Part shown: positions 20,726-32,130 of the stretch, in pieces | How the letters are laid out: each line of letters opens with the position of its first letter | Position numbering within the stretch: position 1 is the first letter of the stretch | From: Xanthostigma xanthostigma | Lineage: Eukaryota; Arthropoda; Insecta; Raphidioptera; Raphidiidae | Reading direction: 5' to 3' | DNA: 64,000 bases | Assembly (NCBI GenBank): GCA_963575645.1 | Contig: OY754466.1 | Span: 5,434,001 to 5,498,000 of the forward strand | Translations under genes and position numbers: made by a program | The notes under the pieces: model-generated | Seen by the model: only the letters and a program-made list of their open reading frames with translations | Told to the model about the DNA's origin: nothing | Databases searched by the model: none

Positions 20726-22398
20726 TTAAGGAAAAATTATTCCATGTTTCTTCTTATGTATATTCAAGTTCGTTTTGTTTGTAAAATCTTTATCGCAGAC
20801 ATCGCACGTAAAATGTATCTCCCCAGTATGTTGCGTTTTCTGATGTCTTTTTAAGTTTTGCAGACAAGTAAACCTCCACCCGCATACGGTGCATTGAAAC
20901 GGTTTCTCCCCCGAATGTTTTCGTTTATGAATCAATAGAGTTTTAGCGGACGAAACAAGTTTACCGCAGACATCGCATTCAACCGATTTTTTCTCGTTAT
21001 GCGAAACTTGATGTATAGTCAACGAAGACGGCTGCGCGAATCGTTTTCCACAAACAACACACTGGAACGGTTTCTCACCAGTATGTATATTTATGTGATA
21101 TTTCAGTAGCTGATGCGTTATGAACATTTTCTCACAAAACTGACACTGGTGCTCTTTGACGCCGGCATGTCTCAGTTTATGACATTTCAATACATTCAGC
21201 GTAGTAAAACATTTACCGCACTCATCGCACTGATACGGTTTTTCGTTGGTATGTTTAAGTTTGTGTCTGTCGCGATCAGCTAAATTTCGAAAGAATGCAT
21301 CACAGCTCATGCATTTATATGGCTTCTCGCCTGTATGTATACGTTTATGAGTGATTAAGTGCGGTTTTTGTCTAAATCGCTTGCTGCATACGTCACATTG
21401 ATACGGTTTCTCACCAGTATGAATAACTTTATGAGCATTAAGTCCTCTTGAATCCATGAAACATTTTTTACAAATGTCGCACTGGAAAGGCCTTTCTCCT
21501 GAATGAATTCTTTGGTGTCTGGTCAAGTTGTCTACTCGAATGTAACTCGCTGGACACTCGCTGCATTTAAACGGTTTCTCGCCATGAAGTCGTTTATGAA
21601 TATTGAAATACGCTTGACGAGTGAATGATTTGTCGCAAATGTCACACTTAAATGGTCGCTCACTGTTATGAATAACTTTGTGTCTTTTTACATAATAATA
21701 TTTCGCAAAGCTTTTATCGCAAATTTCGCAACGGTAATCTCCCGCAACTCCGCTTTTTTTTCGAACCTTTTTGGCTTGTTTAGGACTTTTTGTTTTTTCC
21801 AAACGAACTGCGTTTTCAGTTTTTTCATCGTCAAAATAAGGTTCTGTTTCCTCAAAACTACATTCTATTTCTGGGCTTCTTGTCGCTTCGGTTTCGTCAT
21901 GAATTTGATCGTCTATTTTAATATCAGAAAAATCGATAGACGCGAGATTTGCAGTATTATTAAAGTCAAGAGAACTCGGATCAAATATTTCGATTTTAAC
22001 AGAACTAGCGTAGTCAACTTGATCTAATTTTTGGAGACTGTATTCAGTGTGTACAGCCTTTATTTGAAATTCATAGGCGGCATGTAGCATACTATAACAA
22101 ACCTGGCATATAAAGTTTGGCTTGCCATCATTTTCAGTTATCTGTAAAGTAAAATTTAAAAATTAATCGTAGAGTTTCCGCGTTATTGTAAGAAAGGTTA
22201 TATTTGCAGTTCAAAAACGAATAATTTTTTTTAATATTGTAAACTTACATCAACGGGAGCGCACTTTGAAATCGCATCAGCTATTTCACAGCCGAATTCA
22301 AAAACAAATTTGAATATATTAATCGCATGAACATCTCTCGACAAACATATTCTACAAATTGTGCTTGAATTATTCACATTTACTTCAGTTGCGTACAT
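20726..22398 (-). CDS. ZAD C2H2 zinc-finger protein, gene 4 (exons 22398-22249 and 22141-20726)
   Basis: Predicted 521-aa protein. Exon 1 (22398-22249) starts MYATEV with C15-R-I-C18 and ends at GAT/GTAAGT. A short 107-bp intron follows. Exon 2 (22141-20726) after TTACAG begins ITENDG and has C62/C65. The linker contains VKIE (K99) and IKID (K125). Twelve fingers run from about 186. Oddities: the linker after finger 2 is one residue short (HGEKP), finger 6 has Arg at the core Leu position, finger 10 has Val for the core Phe, and finger 11 has a four-residue His-His gap. Several fingers may therefore be structural only. A candidate AATAAA lies at 20681-20676, 45 bp past the stop. TGACGTCA sites lie 300-450 bp upstream of the ATG. 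Closest relative in the window is gene 5. Confidence 0.9.
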
Positions 22399-23072
22399 TA
22401 TAACTAATTAACGAAAAATAATTCGACTGCTCGATAATGGAAAATTTGACGTTTTATTGTTTTACAGTGTAGGCAACTTGATCTTGATTTACTTAAAATC
22501 TAGGTATTCCAATAGGTCATATGCAAGAGACTCCAAATTGGTTTAAATTTTTATTTCGAAATATATTTTAGTTCCTGATCATAACGTAATGGTAATTTTA
22601 TTAAATCTAATCACTGAAAAAAATGCAAATAATAAAAAATAAATGTACAAAATACGCGCTATTTTCGAATTTTCAAAACGCAGTGTGACGTCAGAGTATA
22701 TATCAACAACAGTTTCCATGACGACTGTGTCGTCTCACAGTAAGATTATGTCAGTATTTAGAGAAAACAACAAATAAACTTCATTTAGAACATTGACAAT
22801 TTGACATGCATCATATATCATGACGTCACATAAGCCCGCCATCTTGGCCGATTGTTTAAACTGTCTATTTTTTAATTAGACCAGCGCAGTTAGCCATAAA
22901 ATGAACCTCAATAACGTTCAAACTTAAAAATTTAATGAATTTCGGTCGAATACAACCACTTGGCGACTACTAGTATACAAAAATATGCAGCGCGCTATGC
23001 TATACTATACAAAACGCTTCGCATAGAATAGTTCACTGAAACGCTGAGTAGATGGCTTATAAAATCCCAATA
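22399..23072. promoter_or_regulatory. Gene 4 upstream region with TGACGTCA sites
   Basis: GTGACGTCAGAG (about 22685) and ATGACGTCACAT (about 22822) are CRE-like octamers 290-430 bp upstream of the gene 4 ATG, followed by GCCATCTTGG (YY1/PHO-like). Similar CRE-plus-CCAT groups recur in repeats at 30.7, 35.4 and 47.5 kb, so they may be transposon-borne. Confidence 0.35.
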
Positions 23073-23080
23073 CTATTAAC

Positions 23081-23581
23081 TAGGGTTGGGTAACTCAGAT
23101 CTAAACCGGTTCAAAGAGCCGACTCCAGCAGAAGATCCGTGAGAGCCGACTCACTTTTTTATGAGCCGACGGCTCAACGGATCCGCATAACTCAGTGAAA
23201 CACTTAACACACAGAAGCAATAAGTATCTGTCAGCTCAAATGCATCATATGTCTGGCTATGGTACACACTACGCACAGGCGGTACAGTTTTACAGTGTTT
23301 TACTTAAGTCACAACTATTTAAGGTATTGTATTGCATATTGTAATATGCTTTCTATAGCATAGCAAGTAGCAGTCTGTAAAACCCCGCTTTATAATATGT
23401 GAGTCAGTCACTAGCATAATATTACGTGATATGATTGACTCAACTAACTCAGTGGCTCAGTTGACTCGAATAACATATTCAGAACTCGGCTCTTTTTGAA
23501 CCGGTTCAGGGAGCCGGCTCACATACGGGATCCAGATGCAAAGTTGCAGATCACTAAAAAGACCCGTTTATCCCATCTCTA
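23081..23581. mobile_element. hAT-type MITE with perfect 8-bp target duplication
   Basis: Ends TAGGGTTGGGTAA and TTATCCCATCTCTA are inverted. CTATTAAC flanks both sides (23073-23080 and 23582-23589). 501 bp, no transposase. The right duplication ends 3 bp from the gene 5 stop codon. Confidence 0.85.
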
Positions 23582-23592
23582 CTATTAACATT

Positions 23593-25224
23593 TCAATTAT
23601 TTTCAATTGCGTGCTTTTTCTTATGCACATCAAAATTCTTTCTATTTGAAAACTTCTTATCACAAACATCGCAATTAAACGACTTTTCCCCCGAATGTGT
23701 CCGCTGATGTCGTTTTAAGTTATACGAATTAGGAAACCTCCAATCGCATACATCGCACTGATACGGTTTCTCTCCGGAATGCTTTCGTTTATGAATTATC
23801 AAATTATTAGGATACGCGAAACCCATCCCGCAAATGTCACACTTGCACGTTTTTTTCCCAGAATGCGTCGTCACTTGATGCGTTCTCAGTCCAGAAGGCT
23901 GTGCGAATCTCTTTAAACAAACAGCACATTGATACGGTTTCTCACCAGTATGTAGATTTGTATGGTGCTTTAAACTTTGTTGTTTCGAAAAAGATTTATC
24001 GCAGAGATTGCAGTGGAACAATTTCAAACCGGAATGTTCAGCTTTATGATAATTCAGCTTTGTTGATGATAAAAAACATTCGCCGCATTCATCGCACTGG
24101 TGTCGCTTCTCACTGGTATGTTTAACTTTATGTTTATAAAGACCATCCAAAGTTCTATAACAGACATCACAATCTGCGCATCTATACGGTTTCTCTCCTG
24201 AATGTATACGTTTGTGTGTTTTCAAATGAACTCTTTGCCTGAAACATTTGCCGCAAACGTCGCACTGGTAAGGTCGCTCGTCCGAATGAACACGTTTATG
24301 CAATTTTAGCCCTTCGGCTCCTATGAAACCTTTGTTGCACACGTCACAGTGGAACGGTTTCTCACCTGAATGAATACGTTGATGTCTGATTAAGTTGCGT
24401 AATTCACTAAAGCTGGTGTCACACATATCACATTGAAAAGGTTTTACTTCAGAATGAACGCGTTTATGCAATTTTAAGTACGCCCGTTGCGTAAAACTTT
24501 TATTACAAATATCACATTTATGAGATTTCTCAACGGTATGTATACGTTTGTGGATTTTTAAATATGCTGATTTCGAAAATGATTTGGCGCAAATATCACA
24601 GCTGTAATCATTTTTGACACTGTTTTTTAATCGGACATTTTTCGGTCGTTTTTTACTGTTTACTATTGTAGTTTCTGCAACGTCATTATTTTCAGAACTA
24701 TTAGAAATGTCGTCGGGAGGTTCGATTTCTTCAAAAGTAGATTTAATTTTCGAGCTTGAAAGCTCTTTTTCATCCGTTTCTTCAATTTTAATGTCGCATA
24801 GATTTGACGCGGAGTTTGTCACTGAATCAGGAATTGAATCGATCGTTTCAATTTTAACAGAACAAGAGTTTTTATTTAATTTTAGAAGAGTGTTTTCAGT
24901 GCTCACAGCCTTTGCTTGAAAGTCGTAAGCTGTACTTAGTGTGTCGTAACACTTTTGACATATGTAGGTTGGCATTCCGTCATATTTAGATATCTGAAAA
25001 TAAAAAAAATATTCTGATAGTTTTTAGGATTTTTTAAATGTTTTTTCGCAAGGTCACTTTATAATTAAACTTACATGAACGGGAGCGCATTTTACAATAG
25101 CTGTTGCTATTTCACAACCAAATTGGGTTACAAACGTGAATATGTTAGTTGAGTTAACATCTTTTGATAGACATACTCTACAAAGCACACTTAAATTATC
25201 CACATTTACTATAGCTGTTTCCAT
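23593..25224 (-). CDS. ZAD C2H2 zinc-finger protein, gene 5 (exons 25224-25075 and 24993-23593)
   Basis: Predicted 516-aa protein. Exon 1 (25224-25075) starts METAIV, carries C15-R-V-C18 and ends at CAT/GTAAGT. The intron is only 81 bp. Exon 2 (24993-23593) after TTTCAG begins ISKYDG and has C62/C65. The acidic linker holds VKIE (K97) and IKIE (K119), then a basic patch before finger 1 at about 180. Twelve fingers follow; finger 9 has a four-residue His-His gap. The stop is TGA at 23595-23593. Three bases further downstream begins the target duplication of a 501-bp hAT-type element, so most of the 3' UTR and any poly(A) site must lie in transposon sequence. Finger layout is parallel to gene 4, which points to tandem duplication. 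Confidence 0.9.
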
Positions 25225-26433
25225 TCTATCTTTTCAATAATGCAAAATTAATTATCCACTTTCAAGATAGGTACTACACGCGGAATGAAATTGTTAAAAT
25301 TTGGTGATCTAAGGATGCACAAACATTTGATTCACACAATGTACGTAAACAAGATTCTATCAAAGATCATGTAAGAGATATTTCTTCGAGAAGTTCATTT
25401 AAGGACGTAGTCCTATGTTCAGGCTCGTTTTCAACCGTTATTTCAGAATTTTTTTTTAATATCAAAATAATGTACGATGTTTTCAATTTTGTTACATGTT
25501 TTTACTGACATCGTAAACTAAGAAAAAAAAATTTGCTTAATTTTACGTCATTTTATAATTGTTTTTTTAACCTAAAGTAGACAACTTTAAATGGTGGTAG
25601 GTAGGTAGCGCGGGTGATAACGTCACTTGGAGTCAATTGAATTATAAAAATTAAATTGGTTATTGTTTCGTAGGCTTGTGGCTCTATCCCGTACTAGAAA
25701 TAAACATTTTTATTGATAAATAACAAAATGGCGGGTTTTAGAAAAAAAACAACGAGAAAATCGTGATTTTTTCGTTGAAAATCGGTTTAAAAAAATAGAA
25801 ATAATTTTTATAATTAAGTAATTCTAGTACCGGACGGAGCTATTGTTGTGTAGAATACCCTGTGCAAAACTGAAAGCAATCGGTTGTATACAATTGTTTC
25901 AATCACCCGCGCCGCTTAGAAAAACGTAGTTTTGAGAAAAACGCGTTTAGTTTTAATTTCAGATTTCTTACAAAAAAATAAAAATGAATATTTACACTAA
26001 TCAGCTATGCCTGGTGTATAGTAAACCTTCCGTTTCTTCAAAGGCATCGTTTTCTGCTAATTTGTTTGCTCTACTCTGCGAGAGTATAAGGGTAACGTGA
26101 TAACAATTGAGAAGTAAGAGCAGGTAAGAGTCTTACCGTAAGATCGTTGCTGCTCTCGACTATATGCTATAGCTTTGTAAATATTTAATATTTCGGTCTA
26201 AAATTTTTACAGTATTTTCTCAATATATTATACTTACTAAAAATGTAAAAAAATAAATTCGATTTTTCAAAACCCGAACACCAGACTACGTCCTTAAATG
26301 AGCATATCAATTGTCATACGTCAACGCCTCCCAAACTTTTTTGATCGCGGTTATACAATTTTTCGCGACTCACCTTATGAAATAAAAACATGAGCTAGCA
26401 AGCGAGCCCGCAGTGACGTAATTTCTAGCTTCG
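25225..26433. other. Gene 5 upstream and intergenic DNA
   Basis: AT-rich and non-coding. A pair of ACGTAGTC(C/T)...TTAAATGA blocks at about 25396 and 26285 is inverted, which suggests a further inverted-repeat element of about 900 bp. No transposase or gene recognised. Confidence 0.3.
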
Positions 26434-26735
26434 TATAATACGCGCGACGAATCTAAAAGGCTCGGAAGTTAGATGCGAATGCGGGCTTGCGCCTGTACAG
26501 TCTGTTAAAAAACTCGCAACTCAGCAAAACTAAAATAGCAATAACAACTTGACAATAGCGTACTCGACTGTACTTTAAAGCAGGAAAGCGACAAAGGCAA
26601 CGACAATCATCTACGAGCGCACGTTCCGTTCAGGTAGCTGGGAGGTGGTGGGAGTATCAACGGCTCTAAAATATGCCTTTGCGACGCTGTTTGTAACTAA
26701 CTTCCGAGCCTTTTAGATCCATGGCGCGTATTATA
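26434..26735 (+). mobile_element. MITE-310 copy 2
   Basis: Starts TATAATACGCGCGACGAATC and ends with its inverted partner GATCCATGGCGCGTATTATA. Same internal text as the other three copies, for example TAGCTGGGAGGTGGTGGGAG. Confidence 0.8.
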
Positions 26736-27071
26736 CCCAGTCTACCGGCCAGCAGAAGTCCAAGCAGTGTTTATAGCCTCGTGTGCAGCTGCCTTTATGG
26801 CTTCTAAAAGTAATCTTGTAAAATCTGTCCGTTTAAGAGAGGTATGGGAATCAAATAGTAATTCGTGAACCAATCTGTATTTAATCTGTACATAATGCAG
26901 AAGCAATATGTCATGCTAAGATTAATTAGGGAATTTGCTCCAACATGACAAAGCCATATTAAATGCCTAATACATCAATGTATGCATCTATTAACTAGTG
27001 CTTCTATTATATGTGCCACATGAAATATTATTTGTCTTAGAATGTTCGCAATGCATGCATAAATCAGACAA

Positions 27072-27556
27072 TAGTTATTGGCGTAACTAGTAGCCTAAGT
27101 CATTCATCGCGCTGACAGGTCATGACTTAGCCTACAAGTTACGCCCATAATTTTATTCAACAATTGCGCGTTATTCATGTTTTATTTATTGTTATTAATG
27201 AGATGTTGTAAATATCTATTTATTTCTTTATAAAAAAAACTGTCAATACTAACAGCACCAAACAGCACGATTCAATGTTTTGGTTTGAGGTTAGCCGGTT
27301 ATGAATAAACTCCATGTCGAAAACATTCGGCCTCTCAATTTTAGCCTCAATGGGTAACAACGGAGTTGTTGTTACCTACTATTTCGTTACGACTCAGAAA
27401 ATAGTTACGTTTATTTTCATTACTCCACAATGGCCGAGCTAGTAGGAATTATCATTGAGTTATGACAAGTAATTGTCACTAGTCGGTAAATGGCTATTTA
27501 GGGTTCGGTTTTTAGGCATGATAAAACATGAATAGCGCGCATGAGTTGAATAAAAT
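27072..27556. mobile_element. Element R5 with hairpin head, copy 1
   Basis: A 23-bp imperfect hairpin (27080-27102 and 27123-27145) precedes an inverted-repeat unit 27153-27553 whose 33-bp ends contain ATTGCGCGTTATTCATGTTT. A second copy at 39896-40373 proves that the two parts move together. Confidence 0.7.
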
Positions 27557-27670
27557 AATAAACATAACCTATATTTAACATTTCTGACAGAACAAACAAA
27601 AAAAAATATAAATGTCGAATTGATAACCTTTTTTTTAAAGTCGGTTAAAATATTGTAACGAGATATCTGT

Positions 27671-27779
27671 CTGTTTCTCGGCGAGAGGCAGTAGGAAAAA
27701 CTCCCAGCCACATCTGCCTACGTCGGGATTCGAACCCAATACGTTCAGAGCTCTCACCACTACGCTACACCGCTCGGTA
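27671..27779 (-). mobile_element. SINE (tRNA-derived), copy 1, truncated
   Basis: On the minus strand, GTGTAGCGTAGTGGTGAGAG (A-box region) and GGGTTCGAATCCC (B box) lead to CTGCCTCTCGCCGAGAAAC. Shared with 37100-37348 and 37681-37910. Confidence 0.7.
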
Positions 27780-27889
27780 TTTGCATTAAAAAAATATAAA
27801 ATGGGACATATTTCACGAGGAAACTTATTAACTGACCACCTTTTTTTTATTAAAAGTGCATTTTTGACAACTTGGTCATTCATGCGAAA

Positions 27890-28609
27890 TCTATACTAAT
27901 CTATAAAGCTGAAGAGTTTGTTTGTTTGGTTGAACGCGCTAATCTCAGAAACTACTGGTTCGAATTGAAAAAACTTTTTTTTGTTGGATAGCCCATTTAT
28001 CGAGGAAGGCTATAGGCTATATAATATCACGCTACGACCAATTGGAGCGGAACATCTATAAAAAATGTTGCAAGATGTATTTCAAAATTAGTCCGTCCGA
28101 CAAATATTATCAGGTGAAATGCCTTAACTAAATATTGCAATATTAGCGCGTGACGTTCACAAGACCGGATAGTTCAGTCGGTAGAGCGTAAGACTCTTAA
28201 TGCCAGGGTCTTGGGTTCAAGCCCCACGTCGGCGAATATATTTTATTTTTTTTAATTTCTATACATTGCTTTTTTCTTATGCAACATTTCAATTTTTTAA
28301 AATTTTATTACTTACGACTAATTAAAATTAAATAAATCTAATTAATAGCTCATTTGAAAACTGTTACATATAAAAATAATTTTCCTACAGTGTTTTCAAT
28401 TAAATATTTATTATATTAAAAGAAATTTATTACTTAAAAAAAGTATAAATACTGCTTTTTAACGACAAAAACTTTTGAACGCAACTCCGATCATTATGAT
28501 GTTTGGACACAACATTCATCTCGGTAAACTAAGATGAATGTGCATACTCATGTCCCTTCATTTCCCATTCGTTCTTTTGCACCCGGGTGAAACCGGGCGG
28601 GACCGCTAG
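27890..28609 (+). mobile_element. Helitron-1, copy b
   Basis: TCTATACTAATCTATAAAGC start; 3' hairpin CCCGG/CCGGG with loop GTGAAA; 8 nt; CTAG before T. 720 bp, non-coding. It ends about 115 bp past the gene 6 stop. Confidence 0.82.
28163..28234 (+). tRNA. tRNA-Lys(CTT)-derived segment inside Helitron-1 copy b
   Basis: D-arm AGTTCAGTCGGTAGAGC, anticodon loop CTCTTAA (CTT) and T-arm TTGGGTTCAAGCCCC. Acceptor ends GACCGGA and CGTCGGC pair poorly. Probably a pseudo-tRNA. Confidence 0.55.
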
Positions 28610-28724
28610 TAATATAAAATAACAAAAATATACATCGTACATTAGCTTACTACTAGATAAGGAACAATTTGTATTGTTGGTTCACTTTAGAAACACCACT
28701 GATTTATCCGTAAGGAATTAAATC

Positions 28725-31228
28725 CTAAGTTTCTGAGGTAGTATCAGCATTCTGAATTTTCTCTAATGTGTCTGAAATAACTGAAGAAGAATCACAAGCA
28801 GTTTTGTTTTTGCAATGCTTCAGTCGATGTTTTTTTCGTTTACTTTTTGTAGTAAATTTTTTTTGGCACATTTCGCACTCATAGGGTTTAGCGTTAAAAT
28901 GCAATATTTTATGGTCTTTTAAATGAGTGGGATTTTTGTAACTCTTATCGCAAATGTCGCAGATATAAGGTCTCTCATTAGTGTGGACACGTGTATGAAG
29001 TCGCAAAATACTATGTGAATTGAAAGATTTCTCGCAAAAAGTACACTTAAAAGGCCTTTCTCCAGTATGAATAAGTTTATGCTGAACCAAGGACACATTG
29101 TAACTAAAACTTTTATCACAAAAAGTACATTTGAATTTTTTCACTCCACTATGAATTATTTTATGCTTGGTTAAATATCTTTTTGTCGCAAACAATTTGT
29201 CGCAAACATCGCACTGGAACGGTTTTTCTTGTGCGTGAATTTTTTCGTGCACAGACAACGCCCGTTTTGCATTGAAACATTTTCCACAAGTAGGACACTT
29301 AAACGGTTTGTCGGTGCTATGTACCAATTTATGAAAACGCAAATAAGTAAATTTTTTGAAACATCTACCGCATACGTCACACTGAAACCCTTTTTCAGAA
29401 TGAGATTTTTTATGGTGTTTCAGCAAACTTTCATGGCGATATGTTTTGTCGCAAACGTCGCACTTGAAAAATTTGTCCTTGGAATGAACCTTATAATGCG
29501 CCTTAAGTAAATATGGCCGGTTAAAAATTTCATCACAAAGTTCACACTGAAATTTATGTTCAGATTCATGTTTTTTTAACTCAATATTTAAACTAAATTC
29601 TTTCTTGCATATTTTACATTGATTGCCAGAAATTTCTCGATCACTTTCAATCCAATTATCTTCCTCAGATTCAGAATTGTGTTCCTTTGGTTTCCAATCA
29701 TCTTCGCTGGGTTCCCAATCACCTTCACTAGCCTCATTAAGATGGTAGCTAGCTTCCGAATTGTTATCAGCTCCTGTTTCCTGTTTTTGAGTTTCGATTT
29801 CAGGAATGGGAATGTCATCACCATCAGTAGTTTTCGAGAGAATTTCAATATTGGGTGCTTCTTTAATATCTTTATCGTAATCAATTGAAAACGTAGCGTC
29901 ATTATCTTGGATGTGATCAGAAAGCTCTTCGATTTTAATGTGATCGTTGAATATATTGAGTTGTTTTAAATATCTTATTAGTATCGCCTCTGAACTCCGA
30001 ACTTTTTCTAAGAAACGATACACTAATTCCAGTTGTTCATAACACGGCGGGCAGATAAAAGCTGGCAATCTGCTTTGGACCTAATTTTGAAACAAAACAT
30101 AGCTGTGTTATTATTCGTTATTTCTTCGGTCTCTAGCCAAATTTATATTTACGACCTATTATTTTCAGAGTGCCCGTCGGCAAAAATTTTACTGACAAAT
30201 ACTCTCCCCAAACTTTGTATATGGCTTCATTAGGCCTAGTCTGACACCTATTTCCTCTGTGACTTTTTTAATTTTGGGGCGTTTTCCCTCTAAATTTTCC
30301 GAAACATGTCGTTTTGACGACATGTAAAAAAATTTATACATACTGTTTGTTTTTTTTAATTGGATAGCTTAAAAACTTCAACCAAAACGCTAAAATAATG
30401 TGTTCTGACAAATAACATGAACCATTTAAAATGTCTGACACCTCGAATATGTCGACATATTCGAGGTGTCAGACATTTTAAATGGTTCATGTTATACATA
30501 TACAAAGTTTGGGTAGAGTATTTGTCAGTAAAATGTTTGCCGACGGGCACTCTGACTATAAAGTCTAAAGAGTATTTGGAGTTCTAAAAAATAAATGATT
30601 AAATTATGTAAATGCGATTATTTATCGAATAAGAAATTTGAAATTATCGGTTTATTATTTCAAGTTTAAAATTGCAATTTTTTGACATGTCAAAAACACT
30701 GCACGGCATTCAAGTGTGACGTCAGACTTGTATGTAAACACTAAACGAGCCTCATGTAAACGATACCGAGCCTTATTTTTATATACTACAAGAATGATGT
30801 CACAGTGTGTAAACATGGTGGCTCGTGTTTTCGTGCCAACTTATATTTTAAAAAATTTAACTCCTATTTTATCCTATGAAACATTTAAAAATTCCTGTGG
30901 ACTAAAACTATGACCTGAACATCTTAAGACAATTTGAAAATAAAGAGTCAAATAATTGAGCTAAGAAATCGGAGGCTTGCAATAGACAAAACATGATAAC
31001 GACATAAAAACGATGAAGTCTCAAAAATAGACTAACCAAATTACTTTATAGCACTTTAAAAAAATAACGAATACTTACATTAACGTAAGCGCATGCCTTC
31101 AAAATATTTAATACTGTGTCACCCAAACTAGATGAATTCATGGACATGTGTATTAGAACTGTGTCCCCGTTTAAACACACTCGGCATACTTTTCTTAAGC
31201 CATGCGCAGAGATTTTAGCAGTTTTCAT
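28725..31228 (-). CDS. ZAD C2H2 zinc-finger protein, gene 6 (exons 31228-31079 and 30080-28725)
   Basis: Predicted 501-aa protein, the most divergent member. Exon 1 (31228-31079) starts MKTAKI with C15-R-V-C18 and ends at AAT/GTAAGT. Exon 2 (30080-28725) after AATTAG begins VQSRLP and gives C60/C63, two residues earlier than in the other five. The linker is longer and more acidic, with one IKIE (K99) and a Trp-containing acidic repeat (WEPSEDDWKPKE) before finger 1 at about 203. There are ten fingers rather than twelve; finger 10 has Arg at the core Leu position. The 998-bp intron contains an inverted-repeat element with an 84-bp perfect palindrome and a repeat carrying TGACGTCA. A Helitron ends about 115 bp past the stop. 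The family is certain; the target is unknown. Confidence 0.88.
30165..30557. mobile_element. Inverted-repeat element R6 with long central palindrome, copy 1
   Basis: Ends TCAGAGTGCCCGTCGGCAAA and its complement. Contains a perfect 84-bp palindrome at 30412-30495 centred on GTCGAC. Second copy at 58863-59188. Lies in the gene 6 intron. Confidence 0.75.
30586..30960 (+). repeat. Repeat R7 with TGACGTCA sites, copy 1
   Basis: Diverged direct copy of 47339-47760. Shared text includes AATAAATGATTAAATTATGT and GTGTGACGTCAGACTTG. Sits in the gene 6 intron. Confidence 0.6.
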
Positions 31229-31442
31229 GTTGATTTTTTACGCTGGAAAGTCCACGTGATAAAATAAAAGCGAACTTATACTGGCGTCGATGAGCTCTAA
31301 GTCACAGGATATTGTGGAAGGTCCTTCTAAACTATAAATAATTGATCGACCAAAAGCGCTCCATGAGTGCCCGCTCTAAAAATGCTCCAAAACAGAAAAT
31401 GATATATATTTTACCTCCTAGGATATCTGTCCTCATATTGGA

Positions 31443-31744
31443 TATAATACGCGCCACGAATCTAAAAGACTCGGAAGTTAGATGCGAATGCAGGCTGTTG
31501 AAAAACTACAAATTCCCAACTCAACAAAACTAAAATAACAATAACAACTTGACAATAGCGTACTCGACTGTACTTGAAAGCAGGAAAGCGACAAGTGACA
31601 AAGGCAACGAGCGATCACGGCCAATCATCGACGAGCGCGCGTTCTGTGCAGGTAGCTGGGAGGTGGTGGGAGTATCAACGACTCTAAAATGTGCTTTTGC
31701 GGCGCTGTTTGTGACTAATTTCAGAACCTTTTAGATCCGTGGCT
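31443..31744 (+). mobile_element. MITE-310 copy 3
   Basis: Starts TATAATACGCGCCACGAATC; the right end is decayed after TTTTAGATCCGTGGC. Lies upstream of gene 6. Confidence 0.75.
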
Positions 31745-31899
31745 ACAAAGCTAGCTAGGTTCGCTAATACCTCGCAATTTTGATGTGGAACTCTAATGAC
31801 GCGTTCAGTTGGGAGTAAAACCGTACAATTGGCGCGACACTTTTATGAGACGACGTTTTAAGGAAGGATGTTACGTTTTTGTGCGTTGGATTAAACATG

Positions 31900-32130
31900 A
31901 TTTTAGTTGAAGGCGAGATCTTTGATAACAGGACGAAGTTTAGTTACTAGTATGTCGTTAGATGACAGTGTGTGACGCTTGCTTTGTGTATGCGTTGGAT
32001 TATAACTTGGCTTTTGTTAAAGGCGACAACTAGATGACAGGGCAAAATTTAGCTACAAGGGGCGATATTTAATTACTATAATTTCGTTAGTTTACAGGGC
32101 GAAATTTAGTTACTAGAATTTCGCATTTTC
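31900..32130 (-). repeat. Degenerate 18-bp repeat array, copy 1
   Basis: Units of about 18 bp around CAGGGCGAAATTTAGTTA alternate with variants. The same array plus the flanking text with CGCATACACAAAGCAAGCGT is inverted at 58391-58665. Confidence 0.6.
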
